The position numbers and the translations under genes are program-made. Positions 8,607 to 16,226 of a DNA stretch of 57,881 bases are shown piece by piece. The DNA lies in the NCBI GenBank assembly GCA_029907205.1, contig JARYMI010000005.1, positions 1 to 57,881 on the forward strand, given 5' to 3'. The notes beneath the pieces were generated by a model, which searched no databases, had not been told where the DNA came from, and saw only the letters and a list, made by a program, of their open reading frames with translations. Numbering within the stretch: position 1 is the stretch's first letter; the number at the start of each line of letters is the position of its first letter. The stretch comes from Clostridiales bacterium (GTDB lineage Bacteria; Acidobacteriota; Aminicenantia; Aminicenantales; UBA8522).

Positions 8607-9512
8607 TTATACAAAAATTTCTTTATTAAAGACACAGCGAGCCCGAGTATTTGAGATGATCAACGCCCAGACCTCGGGATGCCCGTTGCAGTACCTTTCA
8701 ATCTCTTCCAGGCTCATGACCATAAAAGCTGTGGAGAGCGCATCTGCCGCGGCCGCCCGCGGATGGGAGACCCAGGCAGCTAAATGCCGGTCAGCCGGAA
8801 GGCCTGTCCTCGGGTCAACGATGTGATGTCCCTTGACTTCTGTGCCCGAGCCGCTCAGGGCCCGGTTCTTGAGGAAAAGACGCATGCTCGGACCGGCAAA
8901 GCCCAGGGCCGTACCAGCGCCGACCGGCCAGCCCTCCTCATCCGGCTTGATATCAGGAGCATCGCCGACGGCGAACGCTGTGCTTGTGCCGCTGTGAAGA
9001 AGGAATCGGTCAACGTCCCAGTCGCACGCGAGGATCTCAACGGCCCGGTCCAGGGCATACCCCTTGCCGATGCCGCCGAGGTCAAGGTCGAGGCAGGCTT
9101 GGCCGTTTTCTGAAGGCGCCGGCTCTAAGGCCAGGGTGAAGCCGTTAGTGGGAGATAATATCATGCCCGGGCCTTTTTCTTCGGCTCGCCTCCTTGATTT
9201 TAGCAGAGAGCGGAAGTTGATATCGAAAGCGCCAGCCGTCTCCTGACGCATTTTTTCGGCGAGGGTCAAACATTCAAACGTTTCGATGCCTATCCTCATT
9301 GATTCACCGGGCTTGAGCCGGTTGATCTGGCTAACCTCGCTTGAGGCATTGAACCGGCTGAACAGGCTCTCCAGCCTCTCCACCTCGGCGAAAGCGGCCT
9401 GAACGGCCTGGCGGGCATAACGTATTTCGCAGCCCGCGACCAGCCCCTCGAACGCCGTTCCCATGGCCTGCTGAGCAAAGCGGTGGACGGCTTTTTCTTT
9501 TAAATCAGTCAC
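8607..9512 (-). CDS. apbE: FAD:protein FMN transferase (ApbE)
   Basis: A 301-residue ApbE-family enzyme, which attaches FMN covalently to Ser/Thr of partner proteins using FAD and Mg2+. Family motifs are clear: an N-terminal MGTAFEG stretch, FSRFNASSEVSQIN, the FAD-binding DLGGIGKGYALD, HIVDPRTG and the metal-binding AAAADALSTAFMVM. No obvious signal peptide or lipobox is seen (start MTDLKEKAV), whereas many ApbE proteins are exported, so its compartment is uncertain. It overlaps the preceding membrane protein gene by 4 bases and is the last member of the cytochrome train. No FMN_bind-domain partner is encoded nearby, so its flavinylation target is an open question. Confidence 0.88.
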   Translation of the reverse strand: MTDLKEKAVHRFAQQAMGTAFEGLVAGCEIRYARQAVQAAFAEVERLESLFSRFNASSEVSQINRLKPGESMRIGIETFECLTLAEKMRQETAGAFDINFRSLLKSRRRAEEKGPGMILSPTNGFTLALEPAPSENGQACLDLDLGGIGKGYALDRAVEILACDWDVDRFLLHSGTSTAFAVGDAPDIKPDEEGWPVGAGTALGFAGPSMRLFLKNRALSGSGTEVKGHHIVDPRTGLPADRHLAAWVSHPRAAAADALSTAFMVMSLEEIERYCNGHPEVWALIISNTRARCVFNKEIFV

Positions 9513-10186
9513 GATTTTTGCCGAGAAATTGCCTGATCCAGGAGGAGCATGGCTGAAAGAAGAGCGACGAGCCCGCTGTACCTGTGGACTCCGATGATGT
9601 CAACCTGTGCCTCGAACGCAAAATAGGGAAGCATGGACAACAGGGCTGTCAAACCGAGGGAGAGGCCGGATAAGATAAAAAGCCAGAAGAGAAGCGGCCT
9701 TAAAAGCGGTTGCGGGATGTTTCTTGTAGATGAGCTTAGTGAGCTGGCAGAGCCTTCGGGTGAAAAAAAGAGAGTGTAGTGTTTGGCTCGCAGGACAGTC
9801 AGTGCGGCCAGGCCGAGGACGAAGATTCCTCCGAGGGTGACATGGAAGAGGAGAGTTAGGCCGAAAAGGCCGCGCCGGCTGAGAAGAGCGAACCCAAACC
9901 CGCTGGCCGCAAGATAAATGAAGCTGAGAATCACGCCGGTTAGGGTCCACCTTTGCCAGAGTTGTGGATAGAGAGACAGCCAGCCGAGATAAAACGACCG
10001 GGCTTCAAGCCATCCCTCGCGCTTTAAGAGCCTGGAGAAAGCCCGGCCGAGCCAGCGGAAATAAGATGCGAGTCGAGGGAAAAACGGCTCATTCTTGAGA
10101 CTGCGCGTCACCTTGAAGCGGCGATATGTCAAGAATATTGCCAGGCCCAGACCAGCCGCAATCGAGATGATACGGAAGGCTATCAT
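9509..10186 (-). CDS. Membrane protein, possible cytochrome b-like electron carrier
   Basis: A 225-residue membrane protein with a hydrophobic N-terminal segment (IISIAAGLGLAIFLTY) and four to five further segments. Candidate heme-ligand histidines sit in or near membrane helices: FHVTLGGIFVLG and VHRYSGLVALL. This arrangement recalls small diheme cytochrome b / ferric-reductase-like (DUF4405-type) proteins, but the match is not strong enough to name a family. The position is informative: it overlaps the seven-heme cytochrome gene by 4 bases upstream and apbE by 4 bases downstream. A role in passing electrons between the quinone pool and the cytochrome is the likely reading. Confidence 0.5.
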   Translation of the reverse strand: MIAFRIISIAAGLGLAIFLTYRRFKVTRSLKNEPFFPRLASYFRWLGRAFSRLLKREGWLEARSFYLGWLSLYPQLWQRWTLTGVILSFIYLAASGFGFALLSRRGLFGLTLLFHVTLGGIFVLGLAALTVLRAKHYTLFFSPEGSASSLSSSTRNIPQPLLRPLLFWLFILSGLSLGLTALLSMLPYFAFEAQVDIIGVHRYSGLVALLSAMLLLDQAISRQKS

Positions 10187-12552
10187 TTCATGTTTCTTCT
10201 TTCGATGAGTCCCGAGATCCGGCCCAGGCCGAGGAGGAACAAAAGGAGGACGATCGACGCAAGCACCAAGATAGAGACGAAAAGAATGATCTTGAACAGC
10301 GGCCGCACAGCGAAGGATAAACCGAAGAGCATCTGGTAGGCCCTGGACAGGCCCGAGAAGGAGCTGGCAGTAACGACTTTGACGCGGGATGTCTGGAGAG
10401 GCCCTGTCCCTCTGGCTTTGCGGAAAATAAACGCAGAGTTGACTTTATGGCAGTCGCTGCAGCCGTTGATGCCCAGGGATTGGCGAGCCGGCCTGACCTC
10501 GTGAGCCAGGGGCCAGGTCACGGCACTGGCCGCTGGATTATCAAAGGCCTCGAGCTTTCCGTCTTTATCGAGAGCGAACATCTTGCCGCCCGAAACGTAA
10601 ACAAAATCTTCTTTTTCACCGGCGTCTGATTGTCCCATCTCTCGGGACAGGGCTTTGAGCACAAGCTCAACCTGTTCTTCAGTTAAGGTCTGCTCTGTTC
10701 CGACAAGCCGGATGATCGTCCTCTGTTCGAATTCCGTGATGAGAGAATGAAGTTTTCCATCGACCAGCCAGACCAACTGCGGTGCTGCCGCCGGCTGTCC
10801 GGGGTAGTCTGATTTTTCAAGGTATGTATCAACTATCTGGAAAAGAAAGTTCCGGTTAAGGAGAGCCGGTTTGCCTGGAGCATTGGGCAGGCCGGTCAGA
10901 ACGTCAAGAATCCTGAAAATCCACGCTTCGACATCAGAGTCGGGCGGCTCGGCCGCCGGGTCAAAATCAGGAACAAGAGGTGCGACGGCGCCTTCTTTTT
11001 TGATTGCCCAAACAAGCTCCTTTGTCTGCGGTCCAGTGGAACTTTCGCTGAGGCTCAGGCCGCCGTCGAGGGTCAATTCGTAAACCTTACCTTCGAGGAT
11101 AAGCACCGCTTTTTCAGCCGGGTCGAGTTCAAGGGTCAGGGCGTTAAGGATTCTCGCTGCGCCGAGCTCCGGATGAAGGATTGTCCCTGCTAAAGCCAGA
11201 ATCCTTTCAGGGAGGAGCGGTTGAAGCGTGCCGGCCCTTCTCTCGGCCCAGAAAGCCGGCCAGAGGAGCCGCCGCGGCGTGAGCTTGCCCCGCTCATCGC
11301 GGATATAGACCGGCTGAAGGACAGCCGGTAGGTCAGTGTCCCAGCGGGCGACACCATAGATTCCCAGCCGGTTGGCTCGAGAAGTGCGGACCCGGGTGAG
11401 CTCTTTTTCCGGCCACGGCCCTGAATGGCAGACAGTGCAGGAAAGCCGCTTAAAATGGACGGCCGGGAAGCCTTTGTGCCGCGGGAAGGGAGCGCCCAGC
11501 CGGCCGGACAGCTTCTTTTTTCCTCCAGCCGGGTCTCCGCCCAAATGACAGCCCGAGCAGGTAAAAACGTCTCCGGAAAGGAGGGAGTTATTCTCTGCCT
11601 CTCCTTCGTAGCCCCTGATCATGGCGTGGCTGAGGTCATGGCGGTGACAGCTCGCGCAGCGGAGGCCTGCGGCAGTGTGAACATCGTCGTCGAATTCATA
11701 TTTTCTCATGGCCGCTGGGGTCACCGAGTGACAAGAGAGGCAGCGTGAGTCCGCGGGCTCACGGGCGATGTCGAGAAATGCCTGGTGTTTGCTGTCGAAA
11801 AGCGTGCGGTCATAGCGGACAAAGGGTGGCACAGCCCATTCCGTATCGTCGAGGTTGGGACCGTCGATGATGTCCCAGGTCGGGCCGAGGCGCGAGGCCA
11901 TTCCCCCGACCTCGGCCAGCCCGGTCGCTGCGGTGGCGGCCCAGCGGAAATTATGGCGAAGGATCTGCTTGGCCCACTCACTCGGGCTTTGCTTGTTTGA
12001 AAGGTTGTGGCAGCCCATGCAGTTGATCTCCACCTTTCCCGAGACGTTCCACCGGGAAGCAGGGGTTACCTCGGCGTCAGAAGGCTCGGCGATGCCGCCG
12101 CCAGCCATATGTCGGCCGAATAGGAGCGTAAAATCCCAGGCAGAGAGGCCTATTTCCTCAGGATGCCATGTGCCCGGCCATTTCTGGAAAGAGAGAGGAA
12201 GGAGGGTTCCTGTTTTCTCGTTGACCCAGACCCAGGGCTCTCCCGGACGGCCGGGTGCTGTCGGGCTGGCGGGCCTGAAATGGAGACCCTGGCTGATGAT
12301 GTTGTAATCGTGGCACGGAGCGCAGCTAAAACGCGAGGAGAACGGCAACGGGTTGGATTCCCCGGGGACGATGACCTGGTCGAACTCATCCTTGAGCGGG
12401 ATGATATGGGCGGGAGTCGCTCTGTTCCCATCCCAAGCCTGTTGCATCTTTTCCTCGGCCAGAAGCATGGGGCCGACGAATAAAACAAAACCTATTATAT
12501 TTAGAGAGATTATACATATGATAGACAATTTCATTGAGGATGGCGATTTCAT
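10183..12552 (-). CDS. Membrane-anchored multiheme (seven CXXCH) cytochrome c
   Basis: A 789-residue exported protein with seven heme-c attachment motifs: CAPCH (~77), CMGCH (~178), CLSCH (~271), CASCH (~299), CSGCH (~332), CTVCH (~372) and CSDCH (~690). An N-terminal hydrophobic signal/anchor covers residues ~9-31. A C-terminal transmembrane helix (FKIILFVSILVLASIVLLLF) is followed by a short basic tail, so the heme domains face the periplasm. Residues ~400-680 lack heme motifs and form a separate domain I do not recognise. The ATG overlaps the stop of the Tat-exported oxidoreductase gene, and the stop overlaps the next membrane gene. Likely role: electron transfer between a periplasmic or membrane donor and a terminal acceptor. 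The exact partner is not evident. Confidence 0.85.
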   Translation of the reverse strand: MKSPSSMKLSIICIISLNIIGFVLFVGPMLLAEEKMQQAWDGNRATPAHIIPLKDEFDQVIVPGESNPLPFSSRFSCAPCHDYNIISQGLHFRPASPTAPGRPGEPWVWVNEKTGTLLPLSFQKWPGTWHPEEIGLSAWDFTLLFGRHMAGGGIAEPSDAEVTPASRWNVSGKVEINCMGCHNLSNKQSPSEWAKQILRHNFRWAATAATGLAEVGGMASRLGPTWDIIDGPNLDDTEWAVPPFVRYDRTLFDSKHQAFLDIAREPADSRCLSCHSVTPAAMRKYEFDDDVHTAAGLRCASCHRHDLSHAMIRGYEGEAENNSLLSGDVFTCSGCHLGGDPAGGKKKLSGRLGAPFPRHKGFPAVHFKRLSCTVCHSGPWPEKELTRVRTSRANRLGIYGVARWDTDLPAVLQPVYIRDERGKLTPRRLLWPAFWAERRAGTLQPLLPERILALAGTILHPELGAARILNALTLELDPAEKAVLILEGKVYELTLDGGLSLSESSTGPQTKELVWAIKKEGAVAPLVPDFDPAAEPPDSDVEAWIFRILDVLTGLPNAPGKPALLNRNFLFQIVDTYLEKSDYPGQPAAAPQLVWLVDGKLHSLITEFEQRTIIRLVGTEQTLTEEQVELVLKALSREMGQSDAGEKEDFVYVSGGKMFALDKDGKLEAFDNPAASAVTWPLAHEVRPARQSLGINGCSDCHKVNSAFIFRKARGTGPLQTSRVKVVTASSFSGLSRAYQMLFGLSFAVRPLFKIILFVSILVLASIVLLLFLLGLGRISGLIERRNMK

Positions 12553-13916
12553 GCGTTGAACTGCTCGGGACGGAAACGGAGGAGCTGACGGGATTTGACG
12601 GCCTCGTTAACGCGCAGGACTGCCACCGCGCTTTTATAGGCCAGCTCGGCCGGACACGTCAGCGGCGTTCCATGGCGGATAGCATCAAAGAAGTTCTCCA
12701 GGTGAGGCTGGTGGGGCGGCTTGGCCAGTTCAACGGGCAGCGGCCAGCGGCCTGCCTCGGCCGTCACCCTGATGTCCAAGAAGATGTTGCGCGTGTCGAC
12801 CCTCTGAATGGGCGGCTTTTCCGAAAGAAGAAGCCCGTCCTTAACCAGGGAGTCCCACTCCGGCGCGTGCGCCTCGCGCATCGCCCAGTTGCCCCGTTCG
12901 GGAACCTCGGATATGACGAGCGAGCCGTTTTCGCCCATGAACGTCTCGTAAAATCCGCCGTGCTTGGTCGTCGTCTGCACCTGGTAAAAGGCGCGCGCCG
13001 TGCCCTGCGCTGTTTCGTACTCGAAAACAGCCATGACGTTATCAAACCATTCGCGTCCTTTGTAGTAATCAATGCCGCCGCTGGCCAAGACGGTGCTGGG
13101 GTTCGTGCCAAAAGCCCAGGAGAAGAGGTCGATCTGGTGCGACCCCAGGTCGACGATCGGACCGCCGCCGAATTTTTTGAACCAGCGCCAGTTGCGGAAC
13201 TCAAACATCGAGCTGTAACCGTACTTTTCGAGAGTGGCCGCGTCAATCGTGTATTTTTTGGGCCAGCCCAACATATCGCTTTTGGCCCGGTTCCACTGGG
13301 CGTAAGCTGCGGTCAGCCGGCCGAGGAGTTTTTTTTCGCGGATGAGGCGGTCGATGGCGTGGACGTAACGCGGGTTGCTCCTGCGCTGATGCCCGATCTG
13401 GAGGAGCTTCCCTGTGCGGCGGGCTGCGAGAACCATGCGCCGGGCTTGGTCGAGAGAATTGGACATCTCTTTCTCGCAATAGACATGAAGCCCGGCATCT
13501 AAACAGGCGATGGCCTGCTCAGCGTGCACCCAATCGGGAGTGGCCACGATAGCGGCGTCGAGGTCTTTCTCTTTGGCCAGGAGCTCCCTGTAATCCACGT
13601 AAACAGCAGGCTGCTGCCCGTACTTGTTGAGGTAGCCCTTGGCGTATTCCCGGCTGTATTCCCATATATCGCAGACTGCGGCAAAACTAAGGCCGGGGAT
13701 GCGCAGGCAGGCTTCCATGAGGACGCGGCCCTGCTCGCCAGATCCGATGAGGGCAAGGCGCAGGTCATCGGAGGGCCCGCGAGCAGTTTGGTGGCTGGCG
13801 GCGAGGGAGCCTTTTGTTAAACTTCCCTTGGCCAAAGCCAGGCCCAGGCCCGCGGACGTTGTGGATTTCAGGAAGTCGCGGCGGCTAAGGATGTTGTTTT
13901 TTTTTGGTCTCGTCAT
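12549..13916 (-). CDS. Tat-exported Gfo/Idh/MocA oxidoreductase
   Basis: A 455-residue NAD(P)-dependent sugar oxidoreductase of the Gfo/Idh/MocA family. The start is set at 13916, where ATGA overlaps the stop of the upstream isomerase gene; this gives an N-terminus with the twin-arginine signal SRRDFLKSTTSAGLGLALA, so it is exported folded with its cofactor. The Rossmann motif follows as ALIGSGEQGRV. The catalytic lysine is present, but in CEKEMS rather than the usual EKP. VDLGSHQIDLFSW carries the conserved His. Exported members such as glucose-fructose oxidoreductase hold NADP tightly. Here the next gene encodes a multiheme cytochrome, which hints at a different electron outlet. Substrate unknown, probably a sugar or glycoside. 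Confidence 0.85.
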   Translation of the reverse strand: MTRPKKNNILSRRDFLKSTTSAGLGLALAKGSLTKGSLAASHQTARGPSDDLRLALIGSGEQGRVLMEACLRIPGLSFAAVCDIWEYSREYAKGYLNKYGQQPAVYVDYRELLAKEKDLDAAIVATPDWVHAEQAIACLDAGLHVYCEKEMSNSLDQARRMVLAARRTGKLLQIGHQRRSNPRYVHAIDRLIREKKLLGRLTAAYAQWNRAKSDMLGWPKKYTIDAATLEKYGYSSMFEFRNWRWFKKFGGGPIVDLGSHQIDLFSWAFGTNPSTVLASGGIDYYKGREWFDNVMAVFEYETAQGTARAFYQVQTTTKHGGFYETFMGENGSLVISEVPERGNWAMREAHAPEWDSLVKDGLLLSEKPPIQRVDTRNIFLDIRVTAEAGRWPLPVELAKPPHQPHLENFFDAIRHGTPLTCPAELAYKSAVAVLRVNEAVKSRQLLRFRPEQFNA

Positions 13917-14905
13917 TTTGTCTTCATGTCGCGGTCGAAAGCAATAACCGAGGCCGCAAAATCGATCGAACGGACGAAGTCGTGGGCTTCCTTGGCGCCG
14001 TATTCGCGGTCCATGCCGTTGTCTTCCCATTCGACGGAGAGGGGGCCGTTGTAGTTGATGTTGTTGAGTTCGCGGATGATTTCTTCGAAATTGACGTCGC
14101 CGTGGCCGGGCGATCGGAAGTTCCATCCTCGCTTCAAATCCCCGAAAGGCAGATGAGATCCCAGAATGCCGGCCTTGCCGTCGAGCGTCACAGCCACATC
14201 TTTCATGTGGACGTGGTAGATACGATCGCTGAACTCCCGGATAAAAAGATGGGGGTTAAGGCCCTGCCAGACGAGATGGCTCGGGTCGAAATTGAACCCA
14301 AGCGTCGGACGGTAGTTGAACTTCTCGAGCAGGCGTTTGGCCGTGTAGAGGTCGAAGGCAATTTCGGTCGGATGGACCTCCAGGGCAAACCTCACTCCGT
14401 TGCGGTCGAACTCGTCGAGGATCGGGGTCCAGAGCTTGATGATTTTCTCGAACCCCGCCTCGACCATCTCCTCGGTCGTCGGGGGAAACGAATACCAGGC
14501 TTTCCAGATGGGCGAACCCATGAACCCGTTGACGACAGAGCAGCCCATGGCTTTGGCGGCCCTTGCGGAGAACGTCATTTCTTCAATCGCCCACTTTCGG
14601 ATCTTTTCTGGTCTACCCTTGACTTGGTCCGGGGCGAAAACGTTGAGGCGCTCGTCGTAGCTGTCGCCGACGCACTGGCCGGCCAGATGGCTGCTGATAG
14701 CCCAGCAACCGAGCTTGTATTTCTTCAGGATTTCCTTTTTCTTCCGGACATAAGCCGGGCTGGACGCGGCCTTCCGGACCTCCAGATGGTCGCCCCAGCA
14801 GGCAAGTTCCAGGCCATCGTAGCCCCATCGGCTGGCCTTGCGGCAGATTTCCTCGAAGGGCAGGTCAGCCCATTGCCCTGTGAATAAGGTTACGGGTCTT
14901 GGCAT
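13913..14905 (-). CDS. Sugar phosphate isomerase/epimerase (xylose isomerase-like TIM barrel)
   Basis: A 330-residue AP-endonuclease-2 / xylose-isomerase-like TIM-barrel protein without a signal peptide, so probably cytoplasmic. Metal-ligand motifs are visible: FALEVHPTEIAFD (Glu on one strand), LGFNFDPSHLVWQG (Asp/His), YHVHMKDV (His) and LSVEWEDNGMD near the C-terminus. These proteins isomerise or epimerise sugars and keto-sugars and often pair with Gfo/Idh/MocA oxidoreductases in sugar or inositol catabolism, which is the case here on both sides. It starts 11 bases after the upstream oxidoreductase and overlaps the downstream one by 4 bases. Precise substrate not determinable. Confidence 0.85.
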   Translation of the reverse strand: MPRPVTLFTGQWADLPFEEICRKASRWGYDGLELACWGDHLEVRKAASSPAYVRKKKEILKKYKLGCWAISSHLAGQCVGDSYDERLNVFAPDQVKGRPEKIRKWAIEEMTFSARAAKAMGCSVVNGFMGSPIWKAWYSFPPTTEEMVEAGFEKIIKLWTPILDEFDRNGVRFALEVHPTEIAFDLYTAKRLLEKFNYRPTLGFNFDPSHLVWQGLNPHLFIREFSDRIYHVHMKDVAVTLDGKAGILGSHLPFGDLKRGWNFRSPGHGDVNFEEIIRELNNINYNGPLSVEWEDNGMDREYGAKEAHDFVRSIDFAASVIAFDRDMKTK

Positions 14906-14916
14906 TTTTCCCTCCC

Positions 14917-16092
14917 TTAAAAATCAACCCACAGAGCTCCTTTACGGGAGCTTTCGACGCATTTTTCTATAAATTTCACGCCCCTCAGCCCCTCCTCGAC
15001 GTCCGGAAAATCAGCCTCATCGGCGGAGACGGGCTGACCGGAGAGATGATCCCTCAGGGCTTCAATGTATGTGCTGTAAATATTGGCAAAAGCCTCGAAA
15101 TAGCCCTCCGGGTGGCCGGATGGGATCCGGCTGTATGCCTGGGCCTGCGGGTACATCTTGTCCCGTCCGCGAGAGATGACCTGGCTCGGCCGGTCGAGAT
15201 AAGAAACACGGCAGCTGTTCGGGATTTCCTGGCACCACTCGAGCGAGGCCTTCGTTCCGTAAATGCGGATGCGAAGCCCGTTGTCGTGGCCGATGGCGAC
15301 CTGCGAGCTCCAGTACAACCCTTTGGCGCCGCCCTTGTAGTTGACCAGGATGGAAGCGTTGTCGTCGAGATGGCGGCCCTCGATGAAAGTGTCGAGCCGG
15401 GCCAGGAGAGATTGTATTTTTAGCCCGCTCACATAGGAGACCATATTTTCGATGTGACTGCCGATGTCCCCAACGCAGTTTGAAGCGCCCGCGTATTTCG
15501 GGTCGGTTCGCCAGGCCGCCTGCTTCTGGCCGGTTTTCTCAAGCGGCGTGGCCAGCCATTCCTGGGGATACTCGGCGCTGACGAAACGGATTTCACCCAG
15601 GTCACCGTTGCGGACCATCTGCCGCATGTGCTTGACGAGCGGATAGCCAGTGTACGCGTAGGTCACGCCAAAGAGAATGCCCTTTTCCCTGGCCAGACGG
15701 ACGAGCTCCTCGGCGTCCCGGCTGGTCGTCGTCAGGGGCTTGTCGCAAACGACGTGAATGCCGTTTTCGATGGCCATCCGGGCTATCGGGTAGTGGGTAT
15801 TATTGGGCGTGACGATGATAACGAAGTCGATCCTGTCCTCGCGCCTGGCTTCAGCCGTGAACATCTCTTCGAAGCTCTTGTAGAGCCGCGATTTATCCGG
15901 GATGCCCCAGGCCTCGCCGGTGGCGAGCGTGTTTTCGTAGGATTGCGAAAAGCACCCGGCGATGAGCTCGGCCTTGCCGTCCATGGCCACAGCCTTGCGA
16001 TGGACGTCGCCGATGAAAGCGCCCTTGCCTCCGCCGATCATCCCGTAGGTGAGACGGCCTGCTCTTCCGAGGTCTTTTTGGCCCTCTATCAT
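14917..16092 (-). CDS. Cytoplasmic Gfo/Idh/MocA oxidoreductase
   Basis: A 391-residue oxidoreductase, first gene of the long minus-strand train. No export signal is present. The NAD(P)-binding motif is MIGGGKGAFIGDVH, the lysine motif is VVCDKPLTTT (a DKP variant of EKP), and GDIGSHIENMVSY contains the conserved His. The glycine-loop variant GGGKGAFIG is typical of a subgroup seen next to TIM-barrel isomerases in sugar and inositol-like catabolism. A strong ribosome-binding site, AAAGGAGG, precedes the ATG. With the following isomerase and the exported oxidoreductase it probably forms a sugar-oxidation route. Substrate unknown. Confidence 0.87.
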   Translation of the reverse strand: MIEGQKDLGRAGRLTYGMIGGGKGAFIGDVHRKAVAMDGKAELIAGCFSQSYENTLATGEAWGIPDKSRLYKSFEEMFTAEARREDRIDFVIIVTPNNTHYPIARMAIENGIHVVCDKPLTTTSRDAEELVRLAREKGILFGVTYAYTGYPLVKHMRQMVRNGDLGEIRFVSAEYPQEWLATPLEKTGQKQAAWRTDPKYAGASNCVGDIGSHIENMVSYVSGLKIQSLLARLDTFIEGRHLDDNASILVNYKGGAKGLYWSSQVAIGHDNGLRIRIYGTKASLEWCQEIPNSCRVSYLDRPSQVISRGRDKMYPQAQAYSRIPSGHPEGYFEAFANIYSTYIEALRDHLSGQPVSADEADFPDVEEGLRGVKFIEKCVESSRKGALWVDF

Positions 16093-16226
16093 TTCTTAAG
16101 CCTCCTTTCCGAATGGCGCCGGGGCGCCCATCCCTCAGGTTGCTTATATGATAATGAAGTCGCAAACATTTTTAAAGATGGGGATGGTCCTCAGGGAGGG
16201 CCGTCCTCCTAAGACGAAAGGAGATG

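Noticed and set aside
13904..14887. Plus-strand frame of 327 residues over the TIM-barrel isomerase
   Set aside because: The minus-strand protein has the family motifs and perfect operon overlaps; the plus frame has none.
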